From the NCBI GenBank assembly GCA_022606135.1, contig JABYQN010000002.1, positions 2,542,001 to 2,606,000 on the forward strand: a stretch of DNA of 64,000 nucleotides. Direction: 5' to 3'. The stretch comes from Fomes fomentarius (Eukaryota > Basidiomycota > Agaricomycetes > Polyporales > Polyporaceae). The notes under the pieces were generated by a model. That model made no database searches, had not been told where the DNA came from, and was given only the letters and a program-made list of their open reading frames with translations. The translations under genes and the position numbers were made by a program. Positions 1-12,147 of this stretch are shown here, piece after piece (positions within the stretch are counted from its first letter, which is position 1; every line of letters begins with the position of its first letter).

Positions 1-2140
1 TGTCGCCGGACAGCACTGACTCACATCCGCGGTCCACTAGTAGCCCAGAGCTGCGGCAGAGTTATCACCATCAACAACAGCATTCCATCCCCGACCCCTT
101 CATGGAAGTACTATTTTCTGGGTGGGATCCCGACCTTCCCGACCCGGACACACTGGACCATTAGTAAGTTCCGCCGTTGAGAGCGAATAGGGAGTGGCTC
201 GTTAACTTTCTGGTTTTAGCATTGATGTGTTCTTCAAATGCGACCCGTGTGGCTCGCGCGTTCTACACCGCCCATCATTCCTGGCGTCCATGCATCTCCA
301 TCCGAAAGATGAGGATTACCCTCACCCAGCCATCTTGCATGCAATCGTCAGTCTAGATGTGCTGTACTAAGTCTAGAAGCTGACTTCGATCTGTTTCAGT
401 GCGCTTCTGCTTCCCGCTGGACGCCACAAGCCTGCGTAACGCTTCCTGACGGCACTCGACGCGACAAGTTTGCGGAGCTTCATGTCAGCAAAACCAGGTC
501 ATATATCGACCGTACAATGGCAACCGGCCAGGACATCTTTCCCGTCATGCAAGCGTGCATCATTCTGTCCTGGTACTTCTATCAGGAGGGGCGGTGGGTC
601 GAGGTCTGGATATTCGCTGGCTTCCAAACCCGTGCCGCTATCCCGTTGCGGCTGAATTATCCAGGTACCTTTTCCGCAATTGGAGCCGCTTCCCCCGGCG
701 CGTATCTTGCACCGCCCAAGGATCTCAAGGACCTGGAGTCAAGGCGACGAACGTGGTGGATGACTATCATGTTCGATCGCATTGCCTCTGTTGGGGGATG
801 GGTTCATGCCATCGACGAGAGGGACATTGGAACGGAGCTTCCTTTGCGTCGCGTTGACTTTGAGAACGAGGTAAGTAACACGATATTTGTAGGCCCCATG
901 TATACCTAAGTTGACATGTCTTCACAGGCATCACTTGTCACGTTGCCGCAGAACCCTCAAGACTTGTTCACGGAAGACATGCTTGTCCAACACTCACCTC
1001 AATATACCGACTCGTACATACTCTTCTTGAAGGCTGTTATGCTCTTCGGCAGGGTGACGGACTACAACACTCGCAGCAATCTCCGGGCAAGCTCGCCTCC
1101 TTCCAAGAACCAGAATCCGTTCATGCTGTCAGGCTTCGAAGAGCTCGATCGGCTGGTTGTTCAGGACTTCCTGCAAAACCTGCCTCAGGAGTACAAGCAC
1201 CTCGGTGTCAGCGACGACGGCGGCGCACTTGACACTGACCTGTACATGGCCCACATTGTACCACATGCGTATGTCCTGTCTGAGCTGTCACTGGCTGTTA
1301 TTTGCTGAAACACATCGCCACAACAGCGCGACTATCACGTTGCACAATCCATACCTCAACTTCTCCGATCCCCGGAGCATGTCCACCAGTCGATGCGTGA
1401 ACGCCACTCGGGCCATCTTGGCCGCCCATTACAGGCTGTCCGAGACTTCGCTCGACATCACTCGACTGCATCCCTTTGTGACGGTATGTAGCCTAGCTTT
1501 CCTGCCCGAGTTGAGTCTCTCAATCAACGAGTTTCGTTTAGATATGCTGGTATCTTGCTGCTGTTGTTCAGACGCAGCTGTGCAAGTACTTCATTGAGAT
1601 TGGCGACACTGCAAGGGAACAGACTGTTTGGGGTGAAATCAATACCCTTCGGTACGTCCTGATCCCCAGTCACTACAACATCCGCAAGACTAATAGACTC
1701 TTCCTCCAGGTTCGCCATGCTAACGTACGGCAGTCGGTCACCAATAGGGAGTAAGTGCAGCGCCAGCTCTAGTTCTCGAATTTCGCCGGTAGTTAACCGT
1801 CACCCTAGCGCGGCAAGAGAAACTTCTACAGGGTCTTATGACGGAGATCGTCCGGATGACGAGCCAGATGCAACCACTGGAGGTCGGCGTGCCTCTGTAT
1901 CCTTTCTCGCACGCAGGCGTTTTCTCCAAGGAAACCGTGCCCCAAGACCACTCCGGCGCGCCGCTTCCGGACAGCACACAGTACCCAGAAGCATCGGAGT
2001 CCCCATCGGGTATGGCAGCCATGGGTGGCACCCTCACCTCGGCATCCTCGCCTGCTGCCTCATCTCTGGCCAGCTGGACCTCGCCCACGATCCGGTCGCG
2101 GCCGTATTCTCACTCCGTGTCCTCGACGTTTAATCAATGA
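1..2140 (+). CDS. Fungal-specific transcription factor, 5'-truncated by window edge
   Basis: This is the C-terminal part of a nuclear Zn2Cys6-type regulator. The DNA-binding cluster would lie upstream of the window and is not seen. Spliced exons (1-163, 220-346, 400-870, 928-1268, 1327 onward) read through the regulatory domain Pfam calls Fungal_trans. Typical motifs are CDPCGSRVLHRPSF, HAICASASRWTPQ, the QACIILSWYFYQEGRW helix and RRRTWWMTIMFDR. All joints noted use GT..AG introns of about 50 to 60 nt. The last exons from about 1830 give a Ser/Thr/Pro-rich tail ending SSTFNQ. The target pathway cannot be told. The next gene is convergent. Confidence 0.88.
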
Positions 2141-2804
2141 TGTCATTTTATTCCCGCTCTTTTCGTTAGCTTCTTCACAACAATTCGTCCTAGGTGCCGT
2201 CGTTTTTGAACACTCAGGGTAGATTGGGCCGGCCGCGCCCCTACGTGTGTCTTTTCTGTCTCTCTTTCGCCCTTGCGCTTGTTGTGATGGGTGGAGGAGG
2301 GCACACAGTGGGTGGGCGGCGCGCCGCGGACTTGACGGTTGCTGTGGAACGTTTGTACATTTAGCTGCGGTCATCATCACTTCACTCGTGTATCTCTTCC
2401 CATCCCGCAGCGGCTACGCGCTCGGTGCCATATAGCGTATATGAATGTATTCCTGGTTATACTGTGGACATATGGTGATCTGCTTCCTTCTGGGACTTCT
2501 GTTCTCTACATATCATGATTCATGTCTCAAGTTGTCAGGAATATTGCAGCCGAATGTTCATAGGACAGTACAAGTACTACAATTTTGGAGTATGATATGA
2601 TGTGCCTTGTTGCTGTACATCTCAACTGCTGTCGCATACGTATCCCCAACCTAAGTACATGACACCAGCAAAGTATGCTCCCAGCGCGGGAGATGAATGA
2701 TGCATTGATCAGGCACATGTGTACGGGTATTGTACAGGCGGAACAAACGATAGTGATACAACACGCAGGTCCTCCCGTCCGACCTCCCCTCCCTGGACAT
2801 ATCA
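2141..2804. other. Convergent intergenic region, no gene seen
   Basis: This stretch lies between the 3' ends of the transcription factor and YTH1. It should hold both 3' UTRs and polyadenylation signals. Short open frames on both strands lack recognisable motifs and do not splice into either neighbour. Confidence 0.6.
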
Positions 2805-3934
2805 TTACCGCTTGTATGGCTTGTGAGCGTGATGGCGACAGTGATTCGCATAGTGTCCCTTTTCTCCGCACTGACAACGAGGAGAGAAACGTGTCAGACA
2901 CGCCACAAAGGCCATGGCTATCATCCTGAGACATACCTTGTAGCACACTACGTCTTCGAGGTTTCTCCGCGGACCTGGCGGCCCACCACTTCCGCCTAGA
3001 CCGGGAGGATGGGGCCCAGGGAAGTTGCCTCCGTTCCCTCGGTCGAAGTCCGCATACCTACCATACCCTGGAGGTGGAGGTCCGAGGTCCCTCACTGACG
3101 GTGGGTCGGGTGGTTCGTATGCCTTGGGTGGAGGAATGCCGGGCTTGGGGCTGGGAAGAGCCATGTCAGTTTGGACTCGGATTATTGAGTGTGGAGGGAA
3201 CGCACTGGCCACGGGGGCAATCAGGACCCATAGGACAGAATCCAGTGAGGTACAATTGACATGCGACTCGCCGGACATGTTTGCGGGGACAAGTGGGGCC
3301 TGCGTACGAAAACACGCATAGCAAGAGCGGAGATGAGTCTCGTCACAGAGGATACGCGGAGCGGGAGCGGAAGACGAAACATAGGGTGGTGACAACAGGA
3401 GGACATACCAAGTTTGCAAAACCCCCGTTTGTAGTCAGGGCACTCGACCTTTCGCTCCTTCGGATGGGCGTAGAGACACTCATCGCCGGCCGAACAGTAG
3501 TTGTACTTGGCGAACCACCAGCACTCGGGCATGCGGCGCAGGTTGTATTCGTGCAAGAACTCACATGCGTCGCCCTTCTTACATAGCCCGCGGAGCCAGT
3601 GCTTACAGACCGTGGCCAGACGTTCACGTTCCCGAGGATGTGTAGGTAGTTGCTTGGGTGGCTGAAAGTTGTGTGCTGATGGCGCTGTATGCCTCAGTGG
3701 ACAGTGCAGAGGACCTAGGGGACAGCCCGTTGCAGAGAGTGCCAGTCTGCATATCTGGTCGTCTGAAGGATGCTTGAGGATAAGTTCGGTGGTGACACTC
3801 GTCGGACCATACATACCTTTGTCTAACTTGATACCAAGGTCATTCTTCACGTGTTGCTCCTCAAGAAAGTTGTTCTGGTGGAACTTTGGACTGATGATAT
3901 CCTGAAGGGTAGTAGTAAGAGTCGTGGTCGTCAT
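2805..3934 (-). CDS. YTH1: mRNA 3'-end processing factor YTH1 / CPSF30
   Basis: YTH1 is the zinc-finger RNA-binding subunit of the nuclear cleavage and polyadenylation factor; it recognises the polyadenylation signal and contacts Fip1. The reading frame shows a run of CCCH fingers, including CKHWLRGLCKKGDACEFLH and CWWFAKYNYCSAGDECLYAH, then KRGFCKLG. After an intron comes the last finger, CQLYLTGFCPMGPDCPRGH, whose final His codon is split by a GTGCGT..CAG intron. A proline/glycine linker follows, then a CCHC zinc knuckle (CYKCGEKGHYANHC), also assembled across an intron; it is present in metazoan and many fungal CPSF30 proteins but absent from yeast Yth1. The protein ends HKPYKR. The first ATG in frame is at 3934. 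Confidence 0.93.
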
Positions 3935-4180
3935 TGTGACTGCACGGTTCGTGTGCAAGATGTCCGCAGAGGAAGCGCTGACACGATGTCAAACGCCGGT
4001 CAAACGAGTCGGCGGGAATTGCTTCATGTGGCAATGTCGCTTAGTAAGTAATGGGCCCGCCCTCTGATTCCACCCCCCTGGAGTCCACCACGGCGGCCCC
4101 GAACATGATTGCGGGATGTAAATACGCTATATATTATGTGTATGTTGTATACCGTTCGTTTATATCGGTCCAAGAGGTGA

Positions 4181-5347
4181 TTACCAGATTCCTAAAATGA
4201 CAGCCTCTCCTCCAGCCGCATTGATACCTTCAACACCATCCTTGAGTCGTTGTAGCCAGTCCTCCTCACAAGATTTGCTCGCCGCAGAAGTAAGGGGAAG
4301 GATAAGGTCCCCGACCTCGATGAAATATACGTCATCGAACGGTGTATGGTTCAACGCAGGTCTGCGGTCGATGCGGAGGGCGAGACAACCGAATGTAGTG
4401 AGAAGGGTACTAGTCACTGTGCGAGTCAGATGACTGGGTAAGGCGTGTCCCTCTTCCTGGTCTTGCTGTGGTTGGTTCCCTACGCGAATGAGCGCTCGTT
4501 GACGGCGAGGTTCTGTGGGACCGCCGGGAACGGGGGCTTCTGGAGAGTTGGCGAGAATAAAGAAGCGCGTCGTGTTGGCTGTGCGGCGGTGATATTGTTA
4601 GCCACGAGACTCCGGCAGAAGGAATTGTCAACGCACAAGCCTCGTTCTGGATGTCCTGGACGAGGATCTCGAGGCCGTCGAATTGCGATGCACAAGCCGC
4701 AGAGCATATCGCTGCACTCTCGGGTTCGTCGGTTCCTCCCCCGCAATACAGGATCGCACTTGCTGCGGCGGAGGTGGAGGGCACTTTCATTAGAGTGGCG
4801 TCAGGAAGCTGTTCCGATAGGAAGTGTGAGCACTGCCCGAGGGCCTGTCCAGTGTCCGGATATATCACGTCAGCCCCGCACATGACAGATGTGAGTGGCA
4901 GCGTGCCGTACCTGTTCGTGGCTCATAACTCTTCGGATGTCTTCCGGTTTGACACCGCGTCGTACGACTAAACAGTGTTTCACGGCGAGAGTTAGCTCGC
5001 CGCGTACGAAAACTGACAGTCCTGCCTCCGGGCTGCGCAGTGTATCATATGTGTCAATGACAGTGCCATACACACTGTTCTCTTGCGGAATAACCGCGAA
5101 AGGAACACCAGTCACAACTGCGCGAAAGACGTCTGTAAATGTATCAGATTCAAACTACACGTATAGCTCGGGTGGTTAACGCACCGGAGATAGTAGGCTG
5201 CGCCGCATATTGTACGGCATCCTGGAATCTTTGAGCGGCACACTGAGGAATATGAGGAGGCGGTGACAACCGACGGTGGCATGGACGTACTTGGTGTGAG
5301 TATGAACCCGGCGGCCCGAGGAAGGCCAACCTGGGCGACTCGTCCAT
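4181..5347 (-). CDS. PHA2: Prephenate dehydratase
   Basis: The enzyme converts prephenate to phenylpyruvate, the committed step to phenylalanine in the cytosol. The start at 5347 gives the family opening LAFLGPPGSYSHQ. After a GTACGT..CAG intron come PTISG, then a catalytic-domain stretch with GVPFAVIPQENSVYG, matching the usual (P)-x-ENS motif. ALGQCSHFLSEQLP is the usual ALGQC block. A 50-odd nt intron at about 4636 joins to NTTRFFIL, the conserved TRF motif before the regulatory part. The C-terminal exon (RTVTSTLLTTFG to the stop) is a short ACT-like Phe-binding region. At least four introns are needed. It is divergent from the M16 protease gene. Confidence 0.9.
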
Positions 5348-5769
5348 GGGTCGCTTGAGAAGATCTGCATCAAGCGTACAGCGGAATACAAGCGTGGCGG
5401 TCTTCAGCATGGCGAAAGAGGAGACCCTTACTGTAGTCAAGCTTCACTTGCCTGAGCACTTTTATACCACAGACAAGGCGTTGTGACACGCTCCGACGTG
5501 GTCGGTTTTCGTCGTGTGTCACACTTGCGATGTAAGTTGAACAGTTGATCCACGGTCGGGACCCCGGACAACTGGTGCCATTCATGGCGTCGAAAAGAGA
5601 TAGACGCCTGTGTATTTCGATCGTCCACGTGACGATAGTGAGCGCGCTAAGTTGTGGGTGTAAGTTACCGTCAGACACGTACCGGGGCCATCCTTGTCTT
5701 GCACGCTTTTGGTCTGCTTGGGGTTTACTTGTTTTCTGCCTGGCTTAGAAGGGCTCACTTTCTTGCTGG
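5348..5769. promoter_or_regulatory. Divergent intergenic promoter region
   Basis: This stretch of about 420 bp separates the starts of prephenate dehydratase (-) and the M16 protease (+), so both promoters must lie here. Open frames on the minus strand run into it from the dehydratase gene but have no conserved sequence before the GPPGSYSHQ start. No clear TATA box was found. Confidence 0.5.
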
Positions 5770-8700
5770 ATGCTCCTTCTCTCCCGCCTGTTTTCTACCC
5801 AGACAACTAGGCTTCTTCGCTCTCTCCCTCGTACACCGCCGCCACGATCCCGAACAAGATTCACCCCATCTTCCTCAACGCGGACCCTGTATACTAGCAT
5901 GCCCATCCTTGCTAATGGGGCCCTTCAGAACATCAAACCTTCTGAGGTCCATGGTAACTTTGATCTGATCAAGCAATTCAAGCTCGATTTCGCGGACATC
6001 CATGTTTCAAAGTGGAAGAGTCGTACGTCCGGATTGTCGGTCGTTCACTTGGAATACGATGGTGCGCCTCAAAAACGTTGCTGTGGTGCTTGGATCTTGA
6101 CGTATCATAGCTCCTCTTGTGAATGGATATTTCGTCGTGGGCACCGAAAGTACGTATACCTATACTTTGCTCGAGGAGAATCTTGTACGCGTACACAAAT
6201 ACTCACGAGACACATAGTCTTCGATGACAGCGGGTGTCCCCATACGCTAGAACAGTGAGTAAGGCTGTTTCAGGAATGTGGCAGCGTCTGATAAATGCTA
6301 GTCTCGTGTTCATGGGCTCTGAGAAGTACCCATATAAGGGCATCATAGATCATCTAGCCAACCGTGGCTTCTCTAACGGTACAAATGCCTGGACCGACAC
6401 TGATCACACTGCATACACCGTGTCCACTGCTGGTGAACAAGGTTTTCTGCAACTTCTACCAATCTATGTCGACCATATACTCTACCCGACGCTCACAAAG
6501 GCCGGATTTGTCACAGAGGTAAATATCCTGTGAAACGAATCACCGTGGTAGTGGTTGTTCACAATCCACAGGTACACCATATAGACGGCAAGGGCCAAGA
6601 CTCCGGTGTTGTGTATAGCGAGATGCAAGGTCGCGAAAACACCTCGGGAGACCTGATGGCCTTCCGGTACGTTTGGTCAACCGAGGACACGCTGCAACGC
6701 TGATTGATATCATGCTACAGGATGCAGCGGCTGCTCAACCCTCCTGGGAGCGCGTACCGTAGTGAAACCGGCGGTCTCATGGAGGCTCTCCGTGTGCTCA
6801 CCGTAGAGCAGAGTATGTGTCTTCTTGTTATTGGTCCACTTTATCTGACATCCTATTTAAGTACGCGATTATCACCGCACCTACTACGTTCCTCACAATC
6901 TCACCCTCATTGTCACCGGAAAGCTTGCATCTGGAACTGCATCTCTCTTAGATGTTGTACAGAACCAGGTTGAGCCAAGCATTGTGGCACATGGTCAGAA
7001 CAAGGGTCGTAAGCCTGAGGGCTGGAAACGTCCATTCGTGGAGACGGCCAGTGCTGAACGCAAGCCAATCTCGCAAACGATCAAGGAGACCGTGGAGTTC
7101 CCCGAAAAGGATGAGAGTGTTGGCGAACTGCAGCTTGGATTCCTTGGCCCGCCACCAACAGCTTTCCTGGAAAGGAAAGCACTCGATATTCTTGGGCTTT
7201 ACCTGACGTCGTCTTCTGTGGCACCACTGAACAAAGAGTATGTGGAGATTGAGAACCCTCTCTGGTAAGTGCTTTACGCCTGTGCGTCGCTGTATATAGT
7301 AGCTGACTGGTACTCTGCCTATAGTACGTATATCTACTTCAGCGAGGACACCCGTGCAACCTGTGTCGACCTCCCAGTATACATTGGCGCCGTACCTTTC
7401 GAGCTTCTCGATACGTTTGACGAGAAGTTTAAGGCAAGCCTCAAGCGTATTGCCGAGGAGGGCTTTGACATGGACCGAATGGCTATGGTGATTGGCCGTG
7501 ACGAGCGACAGGTCAGTCCAAATACGTGCCAGTGTAATTTCATGCACTGATATATACCTACGTAGCTCCGCAGCAAATTGGAGTCCTCGCAGGGTGATAC
7601 GTTCTCTGGCAATGTCATTACGGACTCGCTCTACGGGTCGGAGGATGGCTCGGATCTTGCCCCGTCTATGGACGAGATAAATCAGTATGCAGAGTTGAAG
7701 AAGTGGACGAGCAAGCAATGGTCAGACCTTCTGCGCAAGTTCTACGTCGACCCGCCGTGCGTCGTTGTCCGCGGAAAGCCTTCTGGCGAGATGGTAGACA
7801 GGCTTGACCGTGAGGAGAAGGCCCGTATCGCTGCTCAGAAGGAGCGCCTGGGTCCCGCCGGCCTCGCAGAACGCGAGCAGATCCTGGAAGAGGCGAAGGC
7901 GGAGCACGAGAAGGAGATCCCTGCGGAGATCCTAACGTCCTTACCCGTCCCCGACGTGAAGAGCATCTCTTGGATTCCCGTACAAAGCGTCCAGGAGAAG
8001 CACGGGCAGGAGGGACGCGCGCCGACAGCAGCACCAAACAACGCCCAGCTTGCGAAGCACATCGAGCAAGATGGCGCGCCCCTCCCATTCTTCGTCCAGT
8101 ACGACCACGTCAAGTCAGACTTCGTCACTGTCCACGCATACTTCTCCCTCGCGAAGCTCCCTGCCCGCCTCCGCCCTCATATCACTCTCTACCTTTCATC
8201 GTTCTTCTCCCTCCCTATACAGAGGAGCAATGGAGAACGCCTGAATCACGAAGAGGTTGTGCACCGGCTCGACAGCGATACCGTTTCGTACGAGGTCGCA
8301 GTTGGTGTTAACAGCATCTTCAACGACGCGTTGCGCGTGAGTATTAAGGTCGAGGTAGGGCAATATGAGGAAGCCATCGCATGGCTGAAGGACTTGATCT
8401 ATGGCAGCGAGTTCGATAAGGAAAGGTACGCCGATATCCTTCCTTACTCACGTAATTCCGGTACATCGTGTCTCACATCGCTATGTAGGCTACAGGTGAC
8501 GTTGGCAAAGATCCAACAGTCTCTTCCTGAGTTGAAGCGGGATGGAGACACTGTACTTACTTCGTTCTCTGCGGAGCTGCTCTATGACGAGACGTCCATG
8601 ACCCGGATGGGCAGTGTGGTCCCTCTGATCGACTTCATCCCCAAGCTCACCCAGCAGCTGCAAGAGTCGCCCACCGAGGTCATCAAAGATCTCGAGGAGA

Positions 8701-9933
8701 TCCGGCGTTATAGTGAGTCTCATCTCTTCGTTGCCCCATTGTTGTAGGTCAAGAAGACTGATGATGTACACACAGTCACTGAACCGAGCGGAGTGCGGAT
8801 ATCGGTGAACGGCGACGTCTTGTCCCTCAAGGAGCCTCGCAGCACCTGGGCGAAGCACTTCGGGAAGGCCTTCCCAGTGCGTGTCTTCCCCAGAATCATT
8901 GTGACGTGATAGCTGATAGAGTGGTATAACAGGAAACGGTGCTCGCCCCTCTCCGCCGCGCGTCCGATACGCTCAGCGTAGTAGGTCAGAACCCAGTCAG
9001 AAAAGCCGTTATCGTCAGCCTGCCCACGATCGAGAGCGCGTTCGTCACGCACACGACCAAGGGTATCCAGGGCTGGGATCACCCCGATTACCCCGTCTTG
9101 CGTGTCGTGATCGAGGTCCTCAACGCCACTGAGAGCTTCCTCTGGGTATGTAACTTTCCTTTCTCTCGTGCTTTCATAGGGAACGTGGTCATGACCGGCG
9201 GGATACAGAGGTACATCCGTGGTTCCGGGTTGGCATATGGCGCGCACTGCTCGCTCGACCTCGAGGCTGGCTTCATCAACTTTACTCTGTATCGGGTAAG
9301 TGAAATTGTCACCTGCTACCGTCAATGCTGACTCTGACTCACGGGATTGTAGAGCTCCAACAGCATGGAGGCGTTCAGACAAGCCGCTAACGTGATCAAG
9401 GGTCTTGTGGATAGCTCAGTATGTGGTTGATGCGCAGTTCGTATAGCATCCGTTGACGCGAGTCTGTCTAGATACCACTCGACGACACAGTCTTGGACGC
9501 TGCAAAGAGCAGCATTGTTTACGGTGTCGCGAAGAGTGTCTCCACGCCGGGACGGGCGGTAAGTGTGGTTGTGTAAAATCGTTTTAAACACGCCCTAACT
9601 CATGTCGGGTTTCAGGCTCTCATGTCCTTCATCAACCAAGGGCTCAAGGGTGTCTCGCAAAACTACACAGTTGACCTCCTTCAGAAGTACCAGCACATCA
9701 CGAAGGACGATGTCCTTGCTGCGCTGAAGAAGTATTTCCCGCCGCTCTTCGACTCTTCTTCGTCCGTCGCTGTCGTCGTTACTGGCCCCGGCAAGGTTGA
9801 AGAGATCTCGACCGAGTTGGGCAAGCTCGGCTTCGATGTCAAGCGGAGGACACTGCAAGTTGAGGCGGACGAGGAGGGTGAGGACTCGGACTCGGAGTCA
9901 GACAGTGGTAGCGAGAGCGAGAGCAGCCGATAG
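5770..9933 (+). CDS. M16 (pitrilysin-family) zinc metalloprotease, PreP/YOL098C-like
   Basis: This is a large metallopeptidase of about 1,000 residues. The inverted zinc-binding motif HTLEH is intact: the last His is split across an intron at about 6256-6304, and LVFMGSEKYPYKG follows, as in M16C enzymes. The block DHLANRGFSNGTNAWTDTDH is typical. Later exons read as the linked M16 domains, including VHRLDSDTVSYEVAVG and SFINQGLKGVSQNY, and the protein ends in an acidic Ser/Glu/Asp tail. Many small introns occur, for example 7266-7323. The first ATG at 5770 gives a basic, Arg-rich, Ser-rich leader like a mitochondrial presequence. A second ATG at 5899 would give a cytosolic form. The closest yeast relative by motif is the YOL098C group; the physiological substrate is unknown. 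Confidence 0.88.
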
Positions 9934-10019
9934 CTTAACACAGACTACCTACTAATGTGTAGCATTACACGGACTCTCGTACGCATATACGGGAGAGGAT
10001 ATGTAGCATCGAATTCAAT

Positions 10020-11531
10020 TTACCACTCTCCAGGTACTACAGGAAGATCTGCGGAGTCAGTGGCCGGCGCAGTTGCCGTCTGTAGTGCATCAACCGCGGG
10101 TGTCTCTCCTATGACCTCTATCATACGCTCGTTCGCCTGTCCGGGCTTGAGCTCGACGTTGTCCAAGAAGTCGTTGTCGACTAGGAAGCGAATTGCTTGC
10201 GAGAGGTTCGAGACCGTCATCCGGATTTCCGGCAACAACAACTGGGGAATTCAGAGTGCGAGTGAGACTGCAGAGCTTCAGTAGGAGATCAATAGTCGTA
10301 GTACTCACATTCTGTAGCAACAAGGGCCGCTGCGCGAACGGATTGCGCAGTGGTTTCCGAGGCTGCTTTGGTCGGGGCTTTTTGACTGGTTGCGGGGCAG
10401 AATGAGCAGTAGTACCAGCATGTTCGGCCGTATCCTCCTCCCCTGACTCTCCAGCATCCACAGCGCCGTCATCGAGTGGCCCTAACGCAGCACTCGGCGG
10501 CGCCTTAGAGGAGAGAACCTCCGGTGCCCCATCGCAGTCCGAGTCTGGTTCAGAGCTAGAGTCGTCCGACGAACCCTCGTTCGCTTGTGAAGGAGCAACA
10601 GTCTTCGCGATCTGTGTCTGTGTATGTATTGCGTCGCCGCCTGCGGCCGGTGGGATTGCTTTCTCTCGCTCGGTTGTTTTCCGCCCTTCCCATCCACCAT
10701 CCACACCTCTACCCCGTCCTCGCCCTCTTCCCCGTCCTCGGTGCCCGCCCCGACCTCTAAAGGCTCCTGTGATCTCGTTTCCGTCCTCCACCCGTCTTCG
10801 TTTTCGGCGATGCCCCTCGTCGAACGGAAGCTGTCCACGTTCGACCGCCTCGCGCATCTTCTGCTGCTTCTCTGCGACATTCTGTGCGGTGGGGAAGCGC
10901 TTCCTGCGTTCCGCTATCCACGCTGCGATAGCTTCGGGCGTGTCGAGCTTGATGCTCGTACCCTGTATAGGTATAGGTTTCCTGGACGCACCCAATCAGC
11001 CAGTGCACTAGCAATGACGAAAAGCCGCACACACCCTTTCAGACTGGGGTCCGCGTCCCAGTCGTTCCTCTGCTTCCTGTGCTCCCAGCCCGGCGGATAG
11101 ATGAGGTGCCTATCCATCATGTGTATTTGGACCGCGTTATTTGAGCCTGTGAACGAGCAACCTTGCTTGGAACATCGGCAAGTACCAGGCTGGTACCAAC
11201 CAACCGGACCTTGTCCGCCGCCTCTATGTGCGTGCGTTTGCGGCCGCTGACCGGAGTTCGGGCGAGAGGCATACGCATTATACTGCGCTGCAGGTGTATA
11301 TGTTGAAGATATTGTGTACCCCTCCGCTGTGACAGCGGAGGGTCCAGCACTATTGTAATACTGCGCGTACGCCTGGGCATAGTGGGATGCTTGGGGATAT
11401 GCGAACTGAGCCTGGCCATACGGACTGGAAAGTGCCACGGTCACAGCCTGAGCTGCAGCAGGACCTGTGGATGCGCCAAGGAATGAAGGGCGTTGAGGGA
11501 GGCCATGAAACTGAGAGCGGTTTGGTTGCAT
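10020..11531 (-). CDS. NUFIP1/RSA1-like box C/D snoRNP assembly factor
   Basis: NUFIP1/Rsa1 proteins link Snu13 and the R2TP chaperone during nuclear assembly of box C/D snoRNPs. The N-terminal half is Gln/Tyr/Ala-rich, then has a C2H2-like block (CSKQGCSFTGSNNAVQIHMMDRH). After an intron comes the NUFIP signature GTSIKLDTPEAIAAWIAERR followed by KRFPT. An RGG tract (GRGGHRGRGRGRGRGRG) and an acidic Ser/Glu/Asp linker come next. The C-terminal piece (NPFAQRPLLLQN joined to LLLPEIRMTVSNLSQAIRF) resembles the end region of NUFIP1. The start at 11531 (MQPNRSQF) is the best ATG. It converges on the M16 protease gene with only about 86 bp between stops. Confidence 0.82.
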
Positions 11532-12147
11532 GAGGCCGAGTGAGAGAGAACACAGTCTAAGCGCCCATAGAAACTTTCGGGCAGCCGGCAAAGAGCTTGC
11601 AAAGTCTAAAACATGTGACACGCCCCACGTACCAGACGGGCAAGTGATATAGTACAGCAGCATACGAAAGCAATGTCCTTGTTGCACCAATACGATGGAT
11701 AGCAATTAACATACGCATACTTTTACTGTCTAAGAGGCGCACGTATGCACGAAAGCACTAAAATAGAGCCAAGCTACGTCAGTGGGAAGCCCGTGAGTGA
11801 AAGCATCATGTTGGCCAAAGGATCGAATGTGCTACATCGGAGAGGTGACTGGGACAACGGAACGATCGAGGAGGGGGAGACAAGAAAGCGGCACGGTACA
11901 GTATCAGCTGTTTTCGGCGTTTTGGATGGGGAGACGGGAAGGAGTGGGAGAGAGGACTGGGTGGAGAAAGGGAGCATGCGACGCAGGCACGCTGCGGTAG
12001 GCCGAGAGAACGGGATTTGAATTCGGGGAAGTTGAGCGGTGTGACAATGCGCGCCCGTCGGCCGTAAGTGGTTTGACACCTCTCCATCGTGGTGTGATTG
12101 CAGGCATCTCGGCCTGTCGACGTTTGCGTTTGACATGCCTCGTGCAC
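11532..12147. promoter_or_regulatory. Tandem intergenic region: NUFIP-like promoter and KH-gene 3' end
   Basis: This lies between the KH-gene stop at 12148 and the NUFIP-like start at 11531, both on the minus strand. It should hold one 3' UTR and one promoter. Several overlapping open frames of 90 to 130 codons are present, but none shows family motifs and they sit in different frames over purine-rich sequence. Confidence 0.5.

Noticed and set aside
6948..7718. 256-codon minus-strand frame inside the M16 protease gene
   Set aside because: It is antisense to clearly conserved protease exons and has no domain.
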